From the NCBI GenBank assembly GCA_950295325.1, contig OX485803.1, positions 18,476,001-18,540,000 on the forward strand: a stretch of DNA of 64,000 bases. Direction: 5' to 3'. Below the pieces are notes generated by a model. That model was not told the DNA's origin, did no database searches, and saw only the letters and a list, made by a program, of their open reading frames with translations. Position 1 is the first letter of the stretch. Each line of letters starts with the position of its first letter. Shown here one piece after another: positions 34,611 through 44,761 of the stretch. A program made the position numbers and the translations under genes. The stretch is from Polytrichum commune. Taxonomy: Eukaryota > Streptophyta > Polytrichopsida > Polytrichales > Polytrichaceae.

Positions 34611-36972
34611 ATAACAATAGAAATTGTTAAAGTAAGGATTAGAAACTTACCTTAATCACTTGGAAGATTTTGAGAATGAATAACACATTGGACTACTATT
34701 CATTATATACCCGCATTAAAGAGCTTTATAATAAGTTGAGATTGAGGTTAATTCGAGTTATGTAATAGTTAAGATTTCTATTCCTTATCCAAATGACTCA
34801 ACCTTAACTCGAAACATGTAGGAGTTAAAAGCTTACTTTTCTACAAAGACCTTTTGTGCATTCCTCACTCAACCTCAACTAGTGTTAAAACTAAAGATAT
34901 CTTTTGAACTTAGTTCGAAGTAAACCTTCACTCATACTATCTAAGACTTAACACCTTTCTTATTTACAAAGACTTCTTATCTATACATTAGCCTAATTAG
35001 CAAGCTAATGGTAGTTTTAGATAAGTAATGCTATCGTGTTGGAATTGGTAGCAGCGTTAAGAGCCTAACCCATAGTGCAACCTAATACTATTATTTAACC
35101 CTTAATCACATAATAAACATCTTAATTTATGTGTTATTATCCTAATTCTGATATATTTAAATTAATTATAGCGTTTTTAAACAAATTCTACGCATAAGTT
35201 GTATCATATGCTTAAATACAACTTAAATAATTAATCTTAATCTTAAGCACATAATTAGCACCTTCATTGTTGCCTTATTAGTCTAATTTATAATATTCAA
35301 ACTAATTATTGCATTATTAACTAACCCCTAGCCAACCACATACCATAACAACATTAATGACTTAAAATATTAATTTTAATCTTAAGCGCATGATTAGCAC
35401 CTTCATGGTTGCCTTATTAGCCTAATTTATAAAATGTAAACTAACTATTGCATTATAAATCCTTGCCTAACACATATCATAACTACATTAAAACCTTAAA
35501 TGATTACTTTTAATTTTAAAGGCATACTGAATCATTTAATTCTGAATTATTACACTAATGTTATTAATTTAGTTAAATTGTTTTTCTATGCTTAACCTTA
35601 AACTTAAACCATAGGAATCTCGATTAATAACTTAAATGTTTCTTTTTTAATTTAAGTCATATATTGAATACCCTTAATGTTGGGTTATTCACTTAATGAT
35701 ATTCAAGTTTAGCTCATTAATGCGTAATTAGTCTTACTTATTATAGGCTAAGTTGTATTCTAGGTTTAGTTAACAGTTCAAAGGATTAATTTTTATCCTA
35801 GGTTAAATTTAATCCTTTATTAATAAGGTAAACTAGCTTAAATCTACCATATTAAGTATATTAAATTATCCCTATATTATCATCTAATTTTGGATTAAAT
35901 TAATTAAAAGTATACATATTAATATATTATGCATATAACGGATTTAAAAATATAACTATAATAATTATTAGAATATTTAAGATAATAAATGTTATTCTTA
36001 TTATTATCATCATCATCTAGGTAATAATCATTAATGATAATAATAATCATTATTAAGCTAATAATCAATATCATAATAGTTATTTAAATAATAGTTATAA
36101 TTAAATATTTCATATTCAGCTTATTATTATTATGTTCGGCATAATAGAGACATGTTATTATTATTATTATTATTATCTAGCTAATAATTAATATTCTAAT
36201 TATTACTATAATACTAGGCATAATATTTTAATATTTTAATATTATCAGCTTAGTTTTCATACTCGAATGCAGTACAAAAACAAAAAGTCAACTCCAAAAG
36301 TCAACCTTATAGTCAACGCAATAGTCAAACTATAAAAGTAGTGAACTTCTTCTTAATTTCCAATAACCAGTTAAAAACAGATGAAAAAATGTCGTTTTTC
36401 ATCCATTCATAATGTTTTCCCACAAGGTCCTATGAGCAAGTCCCATACCATTCCGGAATGCCCTAACCTTGTTGTACAACGTGGTATGGGCCTAATTTCC
36501 AAAAAAATCATTATCCAAAAAATCAACTCTAAGAGCCCCAAAAGTCAACACCCCCTATATCTCACAAATGGCGATAGCCATTAATGAGGTTTTTACTCCA
36601 TTGCGTTCACAACCCTTGAAAATGGGAGGGTACGTACCCTCGGATCCCCAAAATACCTTCACCTCGCAAAAGTAGCCCTCAAAATTTGTCTTTTTAAAAG
36701 GCCATAACTTCTACATTTTAGCTTCGTTCAAAAAACCGAAGGCATCATTGGCTTTGTAATATCCGCAAATAAGGGGTACGTCTTCACCGATTTCCGAGAC
36801 GCCTAAAAATAACTAAAGTAAACTCGTCCAGTAAAAGTCAACCATGTCATATGTAGCAAATGGTGATACTTATTAGAATGGTTTCTTCACTATTGGGTGG
36901 GCCATGACCTATAAAGAGGTCCTAGCCAAAAAAATCCAAAAAAGTATGGCCAAAATTTGGGAACACCCATGT
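34611..36972. other. AT-rich part of segment X
   Basis: 34620-36280 is very AT-rich with many TTAAT, ATTATTATT and TAAGCTTAA-like runs. It shows diffuse internal duplication, e.g. CTTAATCTTAAGCACATAATTAGCACCTTCAT at 35230 and 35370. 36280-36970 has several AGTCAAC motifs. I see no gene. Confidence 0.5.
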
Positions 36973-37026
36973 AACCCTAAAACCCTAAAACCCTAACCCT
37001 AACCCTAAACCCCTAAACCCTAACCC
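36973..37026. repeat. telomere-like repeats at the LTR junction
   Basis: About seven to eight units of the plant-type telomere motif (CCCTAAA with CCCTAA variants) run without a gap up to 37026. They directly abut the LTR fragment that starts GTCGAGATG at 37027. Confidence 0.85.
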
Positions 37027-37131
37027 GTCGAGATGTGTTGTTCATGTGTGACCTTGCTATGTTTTAGTGTTGTTTGTTAGTGGTGGTTGGTACTCGAGCT
37101 GCAGTGACACACGATCGGTATTTACACGACA
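37027..37131 (+). repeat. LTR 5' fragment (B2), right end of the insertion
   Basis: This matches 31065-31168 nearly base for base (GTCGARATGTGTTGTTC to TTTACACGACA) but lacks the first TG. It ends exactly where Tc1-like sequence resumes. Confidence 0.88.
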
Positions 37132-37132
37132 A

Positions 37133-37200
37133 CTTTATGAGAGCATGCCATGAAGAATTGACGTTGTGTTGAAGAGTAGGGGTTACTAGACCATTTACTA
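37133..37200 (+). pseudogene. Tc1-like transposase, C-terminal fragment
   Basis: Immediately after the retroelement the plus strand reads LYESMP, a TGA, then RIDVVLKSRG. This is the C-terminal end expected of Tc1-like transposases (LxxSMPRR...KxxGG). It completes the protein that is cut at 21325. The TGA stands where Arg is expected. Confidence 0.8.
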
Positions 37201-37334
37201 AAGATTTTATATGCAACAAGTTTGTGCAATATCATATCCAATTTTCAAATATGAAAAAAAGCATGTGAATTGTACGTGGTTGTATGTTGAAGATGAGTAA
37301 GTTCAAAGCGTACTCAATTTTGTTCATAATTGTA

Positions 37335-40300
37335 TAAACACTTAAGGTTCACAAAAACACCTAATGGTCACAAACACACCTAATATACCCAGAAAACCAC
37401 GAGCAAGGGGGTGGAGCTCAAAAATGATTGCCCATGAGGACGCACAATTGCACTTGGATGAAACAACAAATGCTCCCACAACCAAAACAACACACAAACA
37501 AGGGTTTTCAGAACATGCAAGTCTCGCCAGCAAGTGGATAGGCACTCAAGCCAAACAAGAATGGCTACTACCTATAGACATGTGATTCTCCACATGAAAT
37601 ACAACTCTAGGTCTCCAAGAACATGACCAACAACCTTTACAATCTAAATGAATGAAATGCTTGGCACCAAGCATACACTATTGCCACCACCAACAAGGAA
37701 GAAGGGAAAACATTCAAAATTTGAAAGTTCACAACCAAACGAAATAAATGATAAAACAAATTAAAACAAATTAAAAATAAAACGCAACAATTACAACAAC
37801 AAAAAAATGAGAAAGGGGGAATACCAGGAATGGGGAGAGATATGAACTTGGCTATGGAATTCAAAAATCTACATTGTGCCAACAAAGGATTTCAACATAT
37901 TGCCTCCAAAATGCTAATGGTACAAGGATAACAAATTGGAGTAGAAGATATGGCAAATAAATCAGGGCAACCATGTAGGCAGGAGCAAGGGGAGGTGATG
38001 CAAGGAAGGAGGGCAAATAAAGTGAACATAGCAACAAAGGCAACGACAAGCACGACAAACGGGAGGGCGAACATGGCGATGGCCGCCAGGGCAAACATGG
38101 TAATAAAGACCATGGCAACCACGATATACATGAGGGTGATGAAAACCATGGCAAGCATCATGGTGAACAAGAGTGTGAAGAGGGCTATGAAGACCATGAT
38201 AAATAGGGTGAACATGAACGCGAAGAGGGTGATGAAAAACACATCAAACATGAGGGCGACAAAGGCGATAGGGACCAGGACAACCATGGCAAATAGGAAA
38301 GCGGTGAAGGCGATGGGGACCAAGATAGCCACAACAAACATGAAGGCGACACAAAAGGGAGAAGGATGGAGGTGGCAATGGGAGGAGGAATTAGAGGATA
38401 TAGTTGCCACCAAGGGAGGAGGAGGTGGCAAAGGGAAAACCAGAAGTGGAAGGCAAATGTGAGTTGGAGGTGGCTAGGGCCATGGAACCCGTGGTGTCGC
38501 GCACCACTCCATGAGGAGTGCCCAAAACCCCATGGGCACAACGGGGATCCCGGAGTGACACCCGCGACTTGTGCCGCCATTGGTGGGAGGCTCAAGTGAT
38601 CTTAGTGTGGGTGGGGGCCCCGGAAGTCAAGAATGCCTCCCACCCACAAAGACCAAGAGTCATGAGGGTAAGGTCATGAGCTATGAGTAGCTTATGGCGT
38701 CTGGATTCTAGAATGCGTAAGAACACTTCAATCGGAGGTGTGAGCTAGGAGATATGGCAATTTGAATGAGAGCTGCCTAAGGACAACGCCCTGGGACAAC
38801 AATGACCTAGGAGTGGCGCCCAGAACTACCGAGGTTTAAATAACCATAACTTCTTCAATACTTTCTCAAATGTAATAAGTGAGGAATGCATCGGCATCTA
38901 CACAAAGAGTAGATGCCAATAGAGTGATTACTTGATATCAAGAATCATAGGAAGAGGTTATGGTGGTCTGAAGCTATTGGGGGGTTCTAGTCCCAATGGC
39001 TAAGGGAAAATGTCTACTTGGCCCCAACTCTTAGGAGAGAGACAAAAGGTTTTTTGACGGTGGGGTAGGGGCCTTGCCCAAAGTCCTAGAGGCTTGTATG
39101 GGTGAGGTGGCGTGGCCGGCCGAACCCCCCTGAGGCCGAAAGGCATGGTTCCCAGGGGTGTATGCGCAACGTGGGGACATAGTTGCCTAGTATGGTTCAG
39201 GTTGTTATAGTGTTGTTCTGGCAATGTGATGGTCAATTAAAGATTGGACTTCCATGAATGAAAGTCCACATGTACCCATTGGTTATTTACTAAGGGGAGA
39301 GTCCCGAATGCAAATATAGGAGGGTTGGTCACCCACCCATGAGCTAAGAGATTTGCGGTATGAGGAGCTAACCATTCGCATGGGTGGAATGTGAAGGGTG
39401 AGCACTCATAATCCTTGCTAGAATTGAGAATTGGTTAAGATAGTTAAAGGGCGCTAGCAAGGGTTGCGACACGTGGAGAATACCACTGGCTATCTCATCG
39501 CGACCAGAAGAGAAGGTACGGCCATCTCTAAGGTTATGGGAGGTGGGATGGGCTGCATAACCCCAAACCTAGAATCCAATTGAAGCTATATCAATGGTGG
39601 GAAAACCTCCACTTTCCGGTCGCCACATGTCAGCTAGGGGCTAAATTGCAAACGAAAATGTGATTTCATGCCGCTTACCCATTAAAATCATAAATGAACT
39701 CCCTTTATTAATTTAGATTGGGGGTTCCTTCGTGCATACCAAAGAACCTTTGCATAGCCGGGGAAAAAAACGATGCCTCCAATGTGATGTAATTTCTTCA
39801 TTAATTATCCTTGTAGAGGAATGTCATTCATCTTTTGGTTGTTCATTTGTTGAATCTCACATCTATCAATATGATGATGTCGTGGGTGCAATCACTACTA
39901 CGGTGTTGCAAAACTAACAAATTTGAACACCTTTGTTTAGAAGGTTGACAATATTGTTGCACTAATAAATTTGGAGAAAAAAAACAAAAAAAAACATGCT
40001 TGTTGACTAATGTTATGGGAGCATAAGGGGATTTTAATACCAATAATGCATTGGGGCGGGGAACTTGCTGCATGTAAATATGTGAAGATTTTTTTTTCCA
40101 TGAAAATTTTGGCTTTGTGTAATGCCCCCTGAAAAACTTGGCAAACAATTATGAAAAGTGACAATCCTTGCGAATACAATGAAGAACATCATAAATCTTT
40201 GTGTACTAGTAGGGTATCTCACACCACAAGGTCGTTCTTTGGCTTCCCTAAAGTGCACTACATATTAGGTTTTGGTATGTTGCAGCCCGTTATAGTCTTA

Positions 40301-41520
40301 GGACTTGGGGCCCCAACTTAAGGCCAAGGGCCGAGCTTGTTGTGGGCCTATGTTTTGAGATAATTACTTGCATAAAGAAACATATTATTTGACATAACCT
40401 ATTTTCGCATCACTTGTTGGATCATCGAGCTTGACTACTAGATTGATTTGGAAGGTCTAATATAATATGTAGGGTTAATTTGGACCATAGGATAATCTTC
40501 TTTGATTTGGACACTTGCATGTGGAGGTGGGTTTTGTGGTCTCTCATTTCACATTCTAGGAATCCATATCATCTAGAAGAGCAGAATATGAATTTATGTT
40601 GTGTGGTGGGCTTTTTGTGTATGTTGTACTACACAGATGTGGTATATTGGTCTATTTGTTGTTGGTTATTTGTGGATCAACATAATGGGAAAGAAAAAAA
40701 TTAACATCACTTCACAAGCAGTGGATTCTACATAGACAATCTGCAGGAGATTCAAATGTCGTGGTCATGGTCGTAGTCATTCATCAACATCGAGAGATGA
40801 AATTGTTGATTTAATTCATGCATGTCAACTTATTTGAGCAATGTTGCTAGCCAACTACCAAATTGCACAAAGAGATATATTTTGTAGTGTTTTTGTACTA
40901 ATGACAACTTCAATTATGCACGACTCTAAATTTGTTGCCACACAATTGCAAAAGTCATTAATCGTGTACAAGTTGGTTCTATGTGACATTGGAGAACATC
41001 CTGGCAAGAGAATTGTGAGCATTGCAAAACTTGCACTTCAGGAGGTTTTTGGTGAGGAAATTGTACAAATCACACATTTAGGTTATTCACCCCACTCTAT
41101 ATATTGATCCATCTTAAATTGAATGTGATTATGTATCCTCTTGCAAACTATTGTGCTTCATGTTACTGAGTTTATGGAATTTGATGTTGATGACTTTGAT
41201 AAACAATTGCATAGTGGTGAAGCATGTGGGGATACTATAAAGTCATATAGACGATGTAGAGGTCGTTCTGATGCTTCAAGATTGTTTGGTGGATAAATAA
41301 CACTATTTTGAATAAGTAAATTCCTTTGTAAGAGTTAACATCTTGCTTTAGCAAATTTTGTTTTATTCAAAGAAAGAAAGACAAGACCCCTTAGCATATA
41401 TTATCGCTCAAAACTTCTTAGAGAGAGAGAGAGAGAGAGAGATGCTTCACCTTAATCATTATCATGAGCTCATATGTGAACCCAACATGCTCTTTCAACA
41501 CTAGCTAGCAATCTTGCTAC
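37335..41520. other. intergenic spacer with low-complexity tract
   Basis: I see no supported gene. 37950-38440 is a degenerate purine-rich array of ATGGCAA/GGCGA/AACATGA motifs with a weak 15-30 bp rhythm; it stays open in several frames and is probably non-coding. 38460-39700 is GC-richer and unremarkable. 40480-41110 has two short ORFs (for example 40841-41107, with FGEEIVQITHLGYSPHS) of no family that I recognise. A (GA)n run lies at about 41409-41432. Confidence 0.5.
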
Positions 41521-42057
41521 TAAGGGCCGGTTTACACTACGATGGAGAAGGCCTCCGGTCGGTCAAGAATGCTTGGCCAAGACATGGTTATATGAGGCAA
41601 ATGGTGGATGTGCCGGAGAAGAATTAAAGGCAATAAAATATTTCTTAAGGAGTCTTGACCGGTTGAAGTCTAAACACCTAGAGGAGAAGTCCCCCGGAGA
41701 AGTCCACCGGAGAAGTCCACCGGTGAAGAGAAGTTCACCAAATGGTGAAGATTTTTTGTGATAAAAAACCATAATTCTCTACATTCACATTGTATCAAAA
41801 GATTTCAACAAGAATTGTGTTCATAAGAATTGTGTAATATAATTTTCAATTTTATTCAAAAGATAATGAAAATTGCCAAATTACCAATTGTCAAGTTTGG
41901 CCCATGTAGGAAATAAATGTCTCCTTGGGTGTTTAAGAATGAAGAGGGGAAAACCCATACACATTGGACAAAGCACTACTCTTTGGTATTATTTAAGACA
42001 TGCTCTCCTCTTAATCATCCTCATCAATTTCTCTTTTCTTATCTTTGATCTTCAATC

Positions 42058-42467
42058 ATGGATAATCGAAGAAGAGAGATTTTGTGCTCTCTTATGATCT
42101 TTATGGTTTTGAAGTATTTTATCGTTTCAACTATGGCGATATAAAAAACCATCATGTATCACCATAATGCTTCAATTATGATATGATGGCATATTTTTTT
42201 GTTTGGGAGCAAGGAGAGGGTGGTGTGGAAATTTGACCAGCCAAGTGGATATGTGTCACAATTTCTTCTTGGATCATATAATGCAAAAATGTTCAAAGAT
42301 CGTGTACGGGTGAGTAAGCCTATCTTTTTTTATTTATGTCATTTGCTTGGACCCATGTTAAGCAAGAAAGATACAAAATTAAGACTTTGTATTCCAATAG
42401 AGTGTAGAATTTCTTTGACATTGCATCGATTGGCACTTCCTGGAAATTACCTTGAGGGCTCAAAATA
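42058..42467 (+). pseudogene. PIF/Harbinger transposase, N-terminal fragment
   Basis: From an ATG at 42058 (MDNRRREILCSLM) the frame passes stops near 42148 and 42182. It then reads MFKDRVRVSKPIFFYLCHLL and KKDTKLRLCIPIECRISLTL, the N-terminal part of plant Harbinger transposases that precedes the DDE nuclease. The nuclease itself is absent, so the element would depend on a partner. Confidence 0.8.
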
Positions 42468-42535
42468 ATTCTCACTACCAATGAGGTCATCCTCATCTTG
42501 GCTACTACCAAACTGAAATTGTGAGTAACCAGCCA
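42455..42535 (-). pseudogene. possible Harbinger ORF1 (Myb-like) N-terminal relic
   Basis: On the minus strand MAGYSQFQFGSSQDEDDLIG starts at about 42535 and stays open to about 42455. A second, oppositely oriented ORF is usual in PIF/Harbinger elements (the Myb-like DNA-binding partner). Only the first residues survive, so this is an inference from position and orientation. Confidence 0.35.
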
Positions 42536-42583
42536 TTGCGAAAAAAAATTGCACAAAAAAAAATCACTAAGGAGCTACTACAG

Positions 42584-42584
42584 T

Positions 42585-42614
<30 letters not shown>
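42584..42614. repeat. (GA)n microsatellite
   Basis: About 14 uninterrupted GA units lie within the Harbinger-type element. Confidence 0.95.
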
Positions 42615-42617
<3 letters not shown>

Positions 42618-42703
42618 CTTGCCAACACCTTAGGTTTTGAAAAAAACAATATCTAAAATCTACGGTCCAGATCTGTTTTTGAAAATTAATTTTTTATTGA
42701 GTT

Positions 42704-42785
42704 GGGCTTCTCTGGAGGAGGAGTTTCTTGTCCGGCCTCTTGAGGCCAGACAAGAAACTTCTCTCTGGAGAAGCCCAACTCCAAA
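42704..42785. repeat. 82-bp near-perfect hairpin in the Harbinger-type element
   Basis: The left arm GAGTTGGGCTTCTCTGG..GAGTTTCTTGTC and the right arm GACAAGAAACTTC..CCAGAGAAGCCCAACTC are inverted copies. They fold around CGGCCTCTTGAGGCCA, which is itself palindromic. Confidence 0.85.
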
Positions 42786-42969
42786 AAGTGCCGCCATGTA
42801 GGCGGCCATGTCATTTTATCATCCATGAGAAAAGTTTACCACCATTGTTTTCTTCACCTAGTGTAAACACCCACCGGTCAAGAGTTGCATTTTCGACCAA
42901 TCACAATTGAGAAACACCCTTTTTTTCATGACCGGTGGACTTCTCCACCGTAGTGTAAACCGTCCCTAA

Positions 42970-44761
42970 TATGCCTAGCCAATAGCCTCCAAGGTGAAGG
43001 ATAAGTCCATTTCACACTACTTTTTTTTAAATGAAAAAGTTGAACCTTCAAAAAAAAATAAAAAAATGATATCATCATTGCCCCAAGTTTAAACTTTAAA
43101 GGTTTTGCTTTACTACGTCCAATCTTGGTTCAAAGCTCGTAATTGGGACATTTTTAGTTGCTTGAGCGCTCAAACTCGGATTTAAGCATATTTAGATTTA
43201 TGCATGAATTTGGAATAATTTCAACCATCAATATGACATACACTAGATCACAAACTACATATATATGGTGGTTGATGAACATGGATTATAAACATTCAAA
43301 GTTGTGGTTGTTGTGTTCTTGTTTGATATATTTGTCCTCACAAGTGCACATCCCCTAAATTTTGTGGACAAGTGATTTGTCCAAATATACTTAAATGTCA
43401 GTTATGAGGGGTTAACTATACTTGAGGGTCTTAGAATTATGAAATGTATGCGTGCATTAGTCTCGTCCTAAGTATAAAAAACTAAAAAAACCATGTGATA
43501 GGTCATAGGTATGAAGCTCAATGTGGTTAGTGGTGTCTTTAATAGGACAAGTTATGATTCACTTTAGAATCAAAAGCGACAAAACAAACACCAACTTTTC
43601 ATAGTCATGTCCATACAACATCCAGTTGATTGAGAAAATCTATCATACTTCAAGTCCAAAGCTCCGCCAAGCAATTGTGTAAAACATTACACCAATTTTT
43701 ACATGGATAGGACATCTATACACTTAGAGGTAATAATGTACATAACCGGTCGCTTGTCAAGTGCAGTGCAGTTGGGCAGTTGATTCCTTGTGTTGTTATC
43801 TCCACATAGAGAATATTCCACCCCATACTATCTCCATGTTTTGTGCATAAGTAAATCGGTTGTATTTCATAAGCAACTCAAGTAGTTGGACGTCTCAATG
43901 CTACCAAATATCCTCTAAATCTTTACAATATTTTGAGTCGGCAGGGTCCTCCTTGTTGCCCCGCAGTTGGATCCAACCACCCCCAGATGTGACAAATTGC
44001 AGTAACAACTCCTCCTCCACATCCCCATGATCCTTGCCAAGAGATTTCACCACTCCCACTAACATGGTCTCCCCACCAACACAATTAGTGTGAGGCTAGA
44101 ACCACAACCTACCCTCGAGCAATCACCTCGAGGCTTGAGGCACCTTGAAAGCACATCCCCCTCCTGCTACGGCACAATGAACAAACTTGTGGGAACCCCA
44201 ACGCCACCACTTATTGGAGATACTTCACTCCTCAGACAACCACGCAATATCTGCCCCCCCCCCCTCCTGCACGGGACCATGTTCTTATAAAACCTTGATT
44301 CCCTCGCACCACCCAATTGGAACACACATCCAATCTAATGCACCCCTACCTAGGTCTTAGAATAACACCACACCCACAACACCTCCACGCGCGCCTCACC
44401 CCACCCCACCCACAAGTTAATTTACCATTCTTAAGAAACTTAGTTCCTTTGCCCCCCCCCCCCCCCAAATAATGTAGTAGCACATGTCCCACCCAGAGCC
44501 TAACAAACGACCATGAACAATTGGTTTGGTTTCCTAACACCTACCTACCAACAGAGTGATAGTTAAAACTAACCCCCTGTCAGTTGGCTGTTGATTCATC
44601 CCAATTTAAGCTCACTAGACTAGTTCAGGATCTCCCACCCCAACCTAGAGATCAAATATTGCTGAACAAGTTGTACAACAATACCCATCAGTCTCACCGT
44701 CCCCTCCCCTCCCCTCCCCCTCGGTAGGTGGTGTTGTGAACATTATTCACTCACCCATCAT
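42970..44761. other. intergenic spacer, 3' side of the polygalacturonase gene
   Basis: There is no supported gene. Poly-C tracts are at about 44251-44262 and 44452-44466, and a CCCCTCCCCT run at 44700-44720. The segment next to 44761 should contain the polygalacturonase 3' UTR. Confidence 0.5.

Larger units (their letters stand above)
21326..37131 (+). mobile_element. Ty3/gypsy-type insertion carrying a DNA methyltransferase, with permuted LTRs
   Basis: One insertion lies inside the Tc1-like element. The order is: LTR 3' part (A1, 21326-21660), leader, gag, protease, cytosine methyltransferase, RT-RNase H, integrase-PHD, polypurine tract (31053-31060), full LTR (B1+A2, 31063-31495), a 5.5-kb segment X (31497-37026), and the LTR 5' part (B2, 37027-37131). 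CTTT stands on both sides of the insertion (21322-21325 and 37133-37136), possibly a short target duplication. A1 and A2 are roughly 90 percent identical by eye and B1/B2 even more so. The internal junction reads ACGACA-GT-TGTCAC, exactly the right terminus joined to the left terminus. Confidence 0.85.
20081..37332 (+). mobile_element. Tc1-like DNA transposon split by a nested 15.8-kb insertion
   Basis: The left end (20081 onward, CAGTTATGAACAAAACTGAG) and right end (complement of 37332 leftwards, CAATTATGAACAAAATTGAG) form inverted repeats. They match for at least 44 bp with a few differences. TA dinucleotides flank both ends (20079-20080, 37333-37334). Removing the insertion at 21326-37131 leaves about 1.45 kb, normal for Tc1-like elements. 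Transposase coding reads up to the insertion on the left and resumes immediately after it on the right. Confidence 0.88.
41524..42966. mobile_element. PIF/Harbinger-type transposon, deleted derivative
   Basis: Terminal inverted repeats GGGMCGGTTTACACTACGRT lie at 41524 and, inverted, ending at 42966. They are flanked by TAA target duplications (41521-41523 and 42967-42969), the three-base TWA site of this superfamily. Subterminal direct repeats of GGAGAAGTCC(A/C)CCG lie at 41685-41735. The 1443-bp element keeps only pieces of its two genes. Confidence 0.9.

Noticed and set aside
21326-37131. DIRS/Ngaro-type element because of the split-repeat layout
   Set aside because: No tyrosine recombinase was found; a DDE integrase with RT-RNase H of Ty3/gypsy type is present and a polypurine tract precedes the LTR.
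40480-41107. Two plus-strand ORFs as a possible transposase
   Set aside because: No motif of any transposase family could be recognised and no terminal repeats were found around them.
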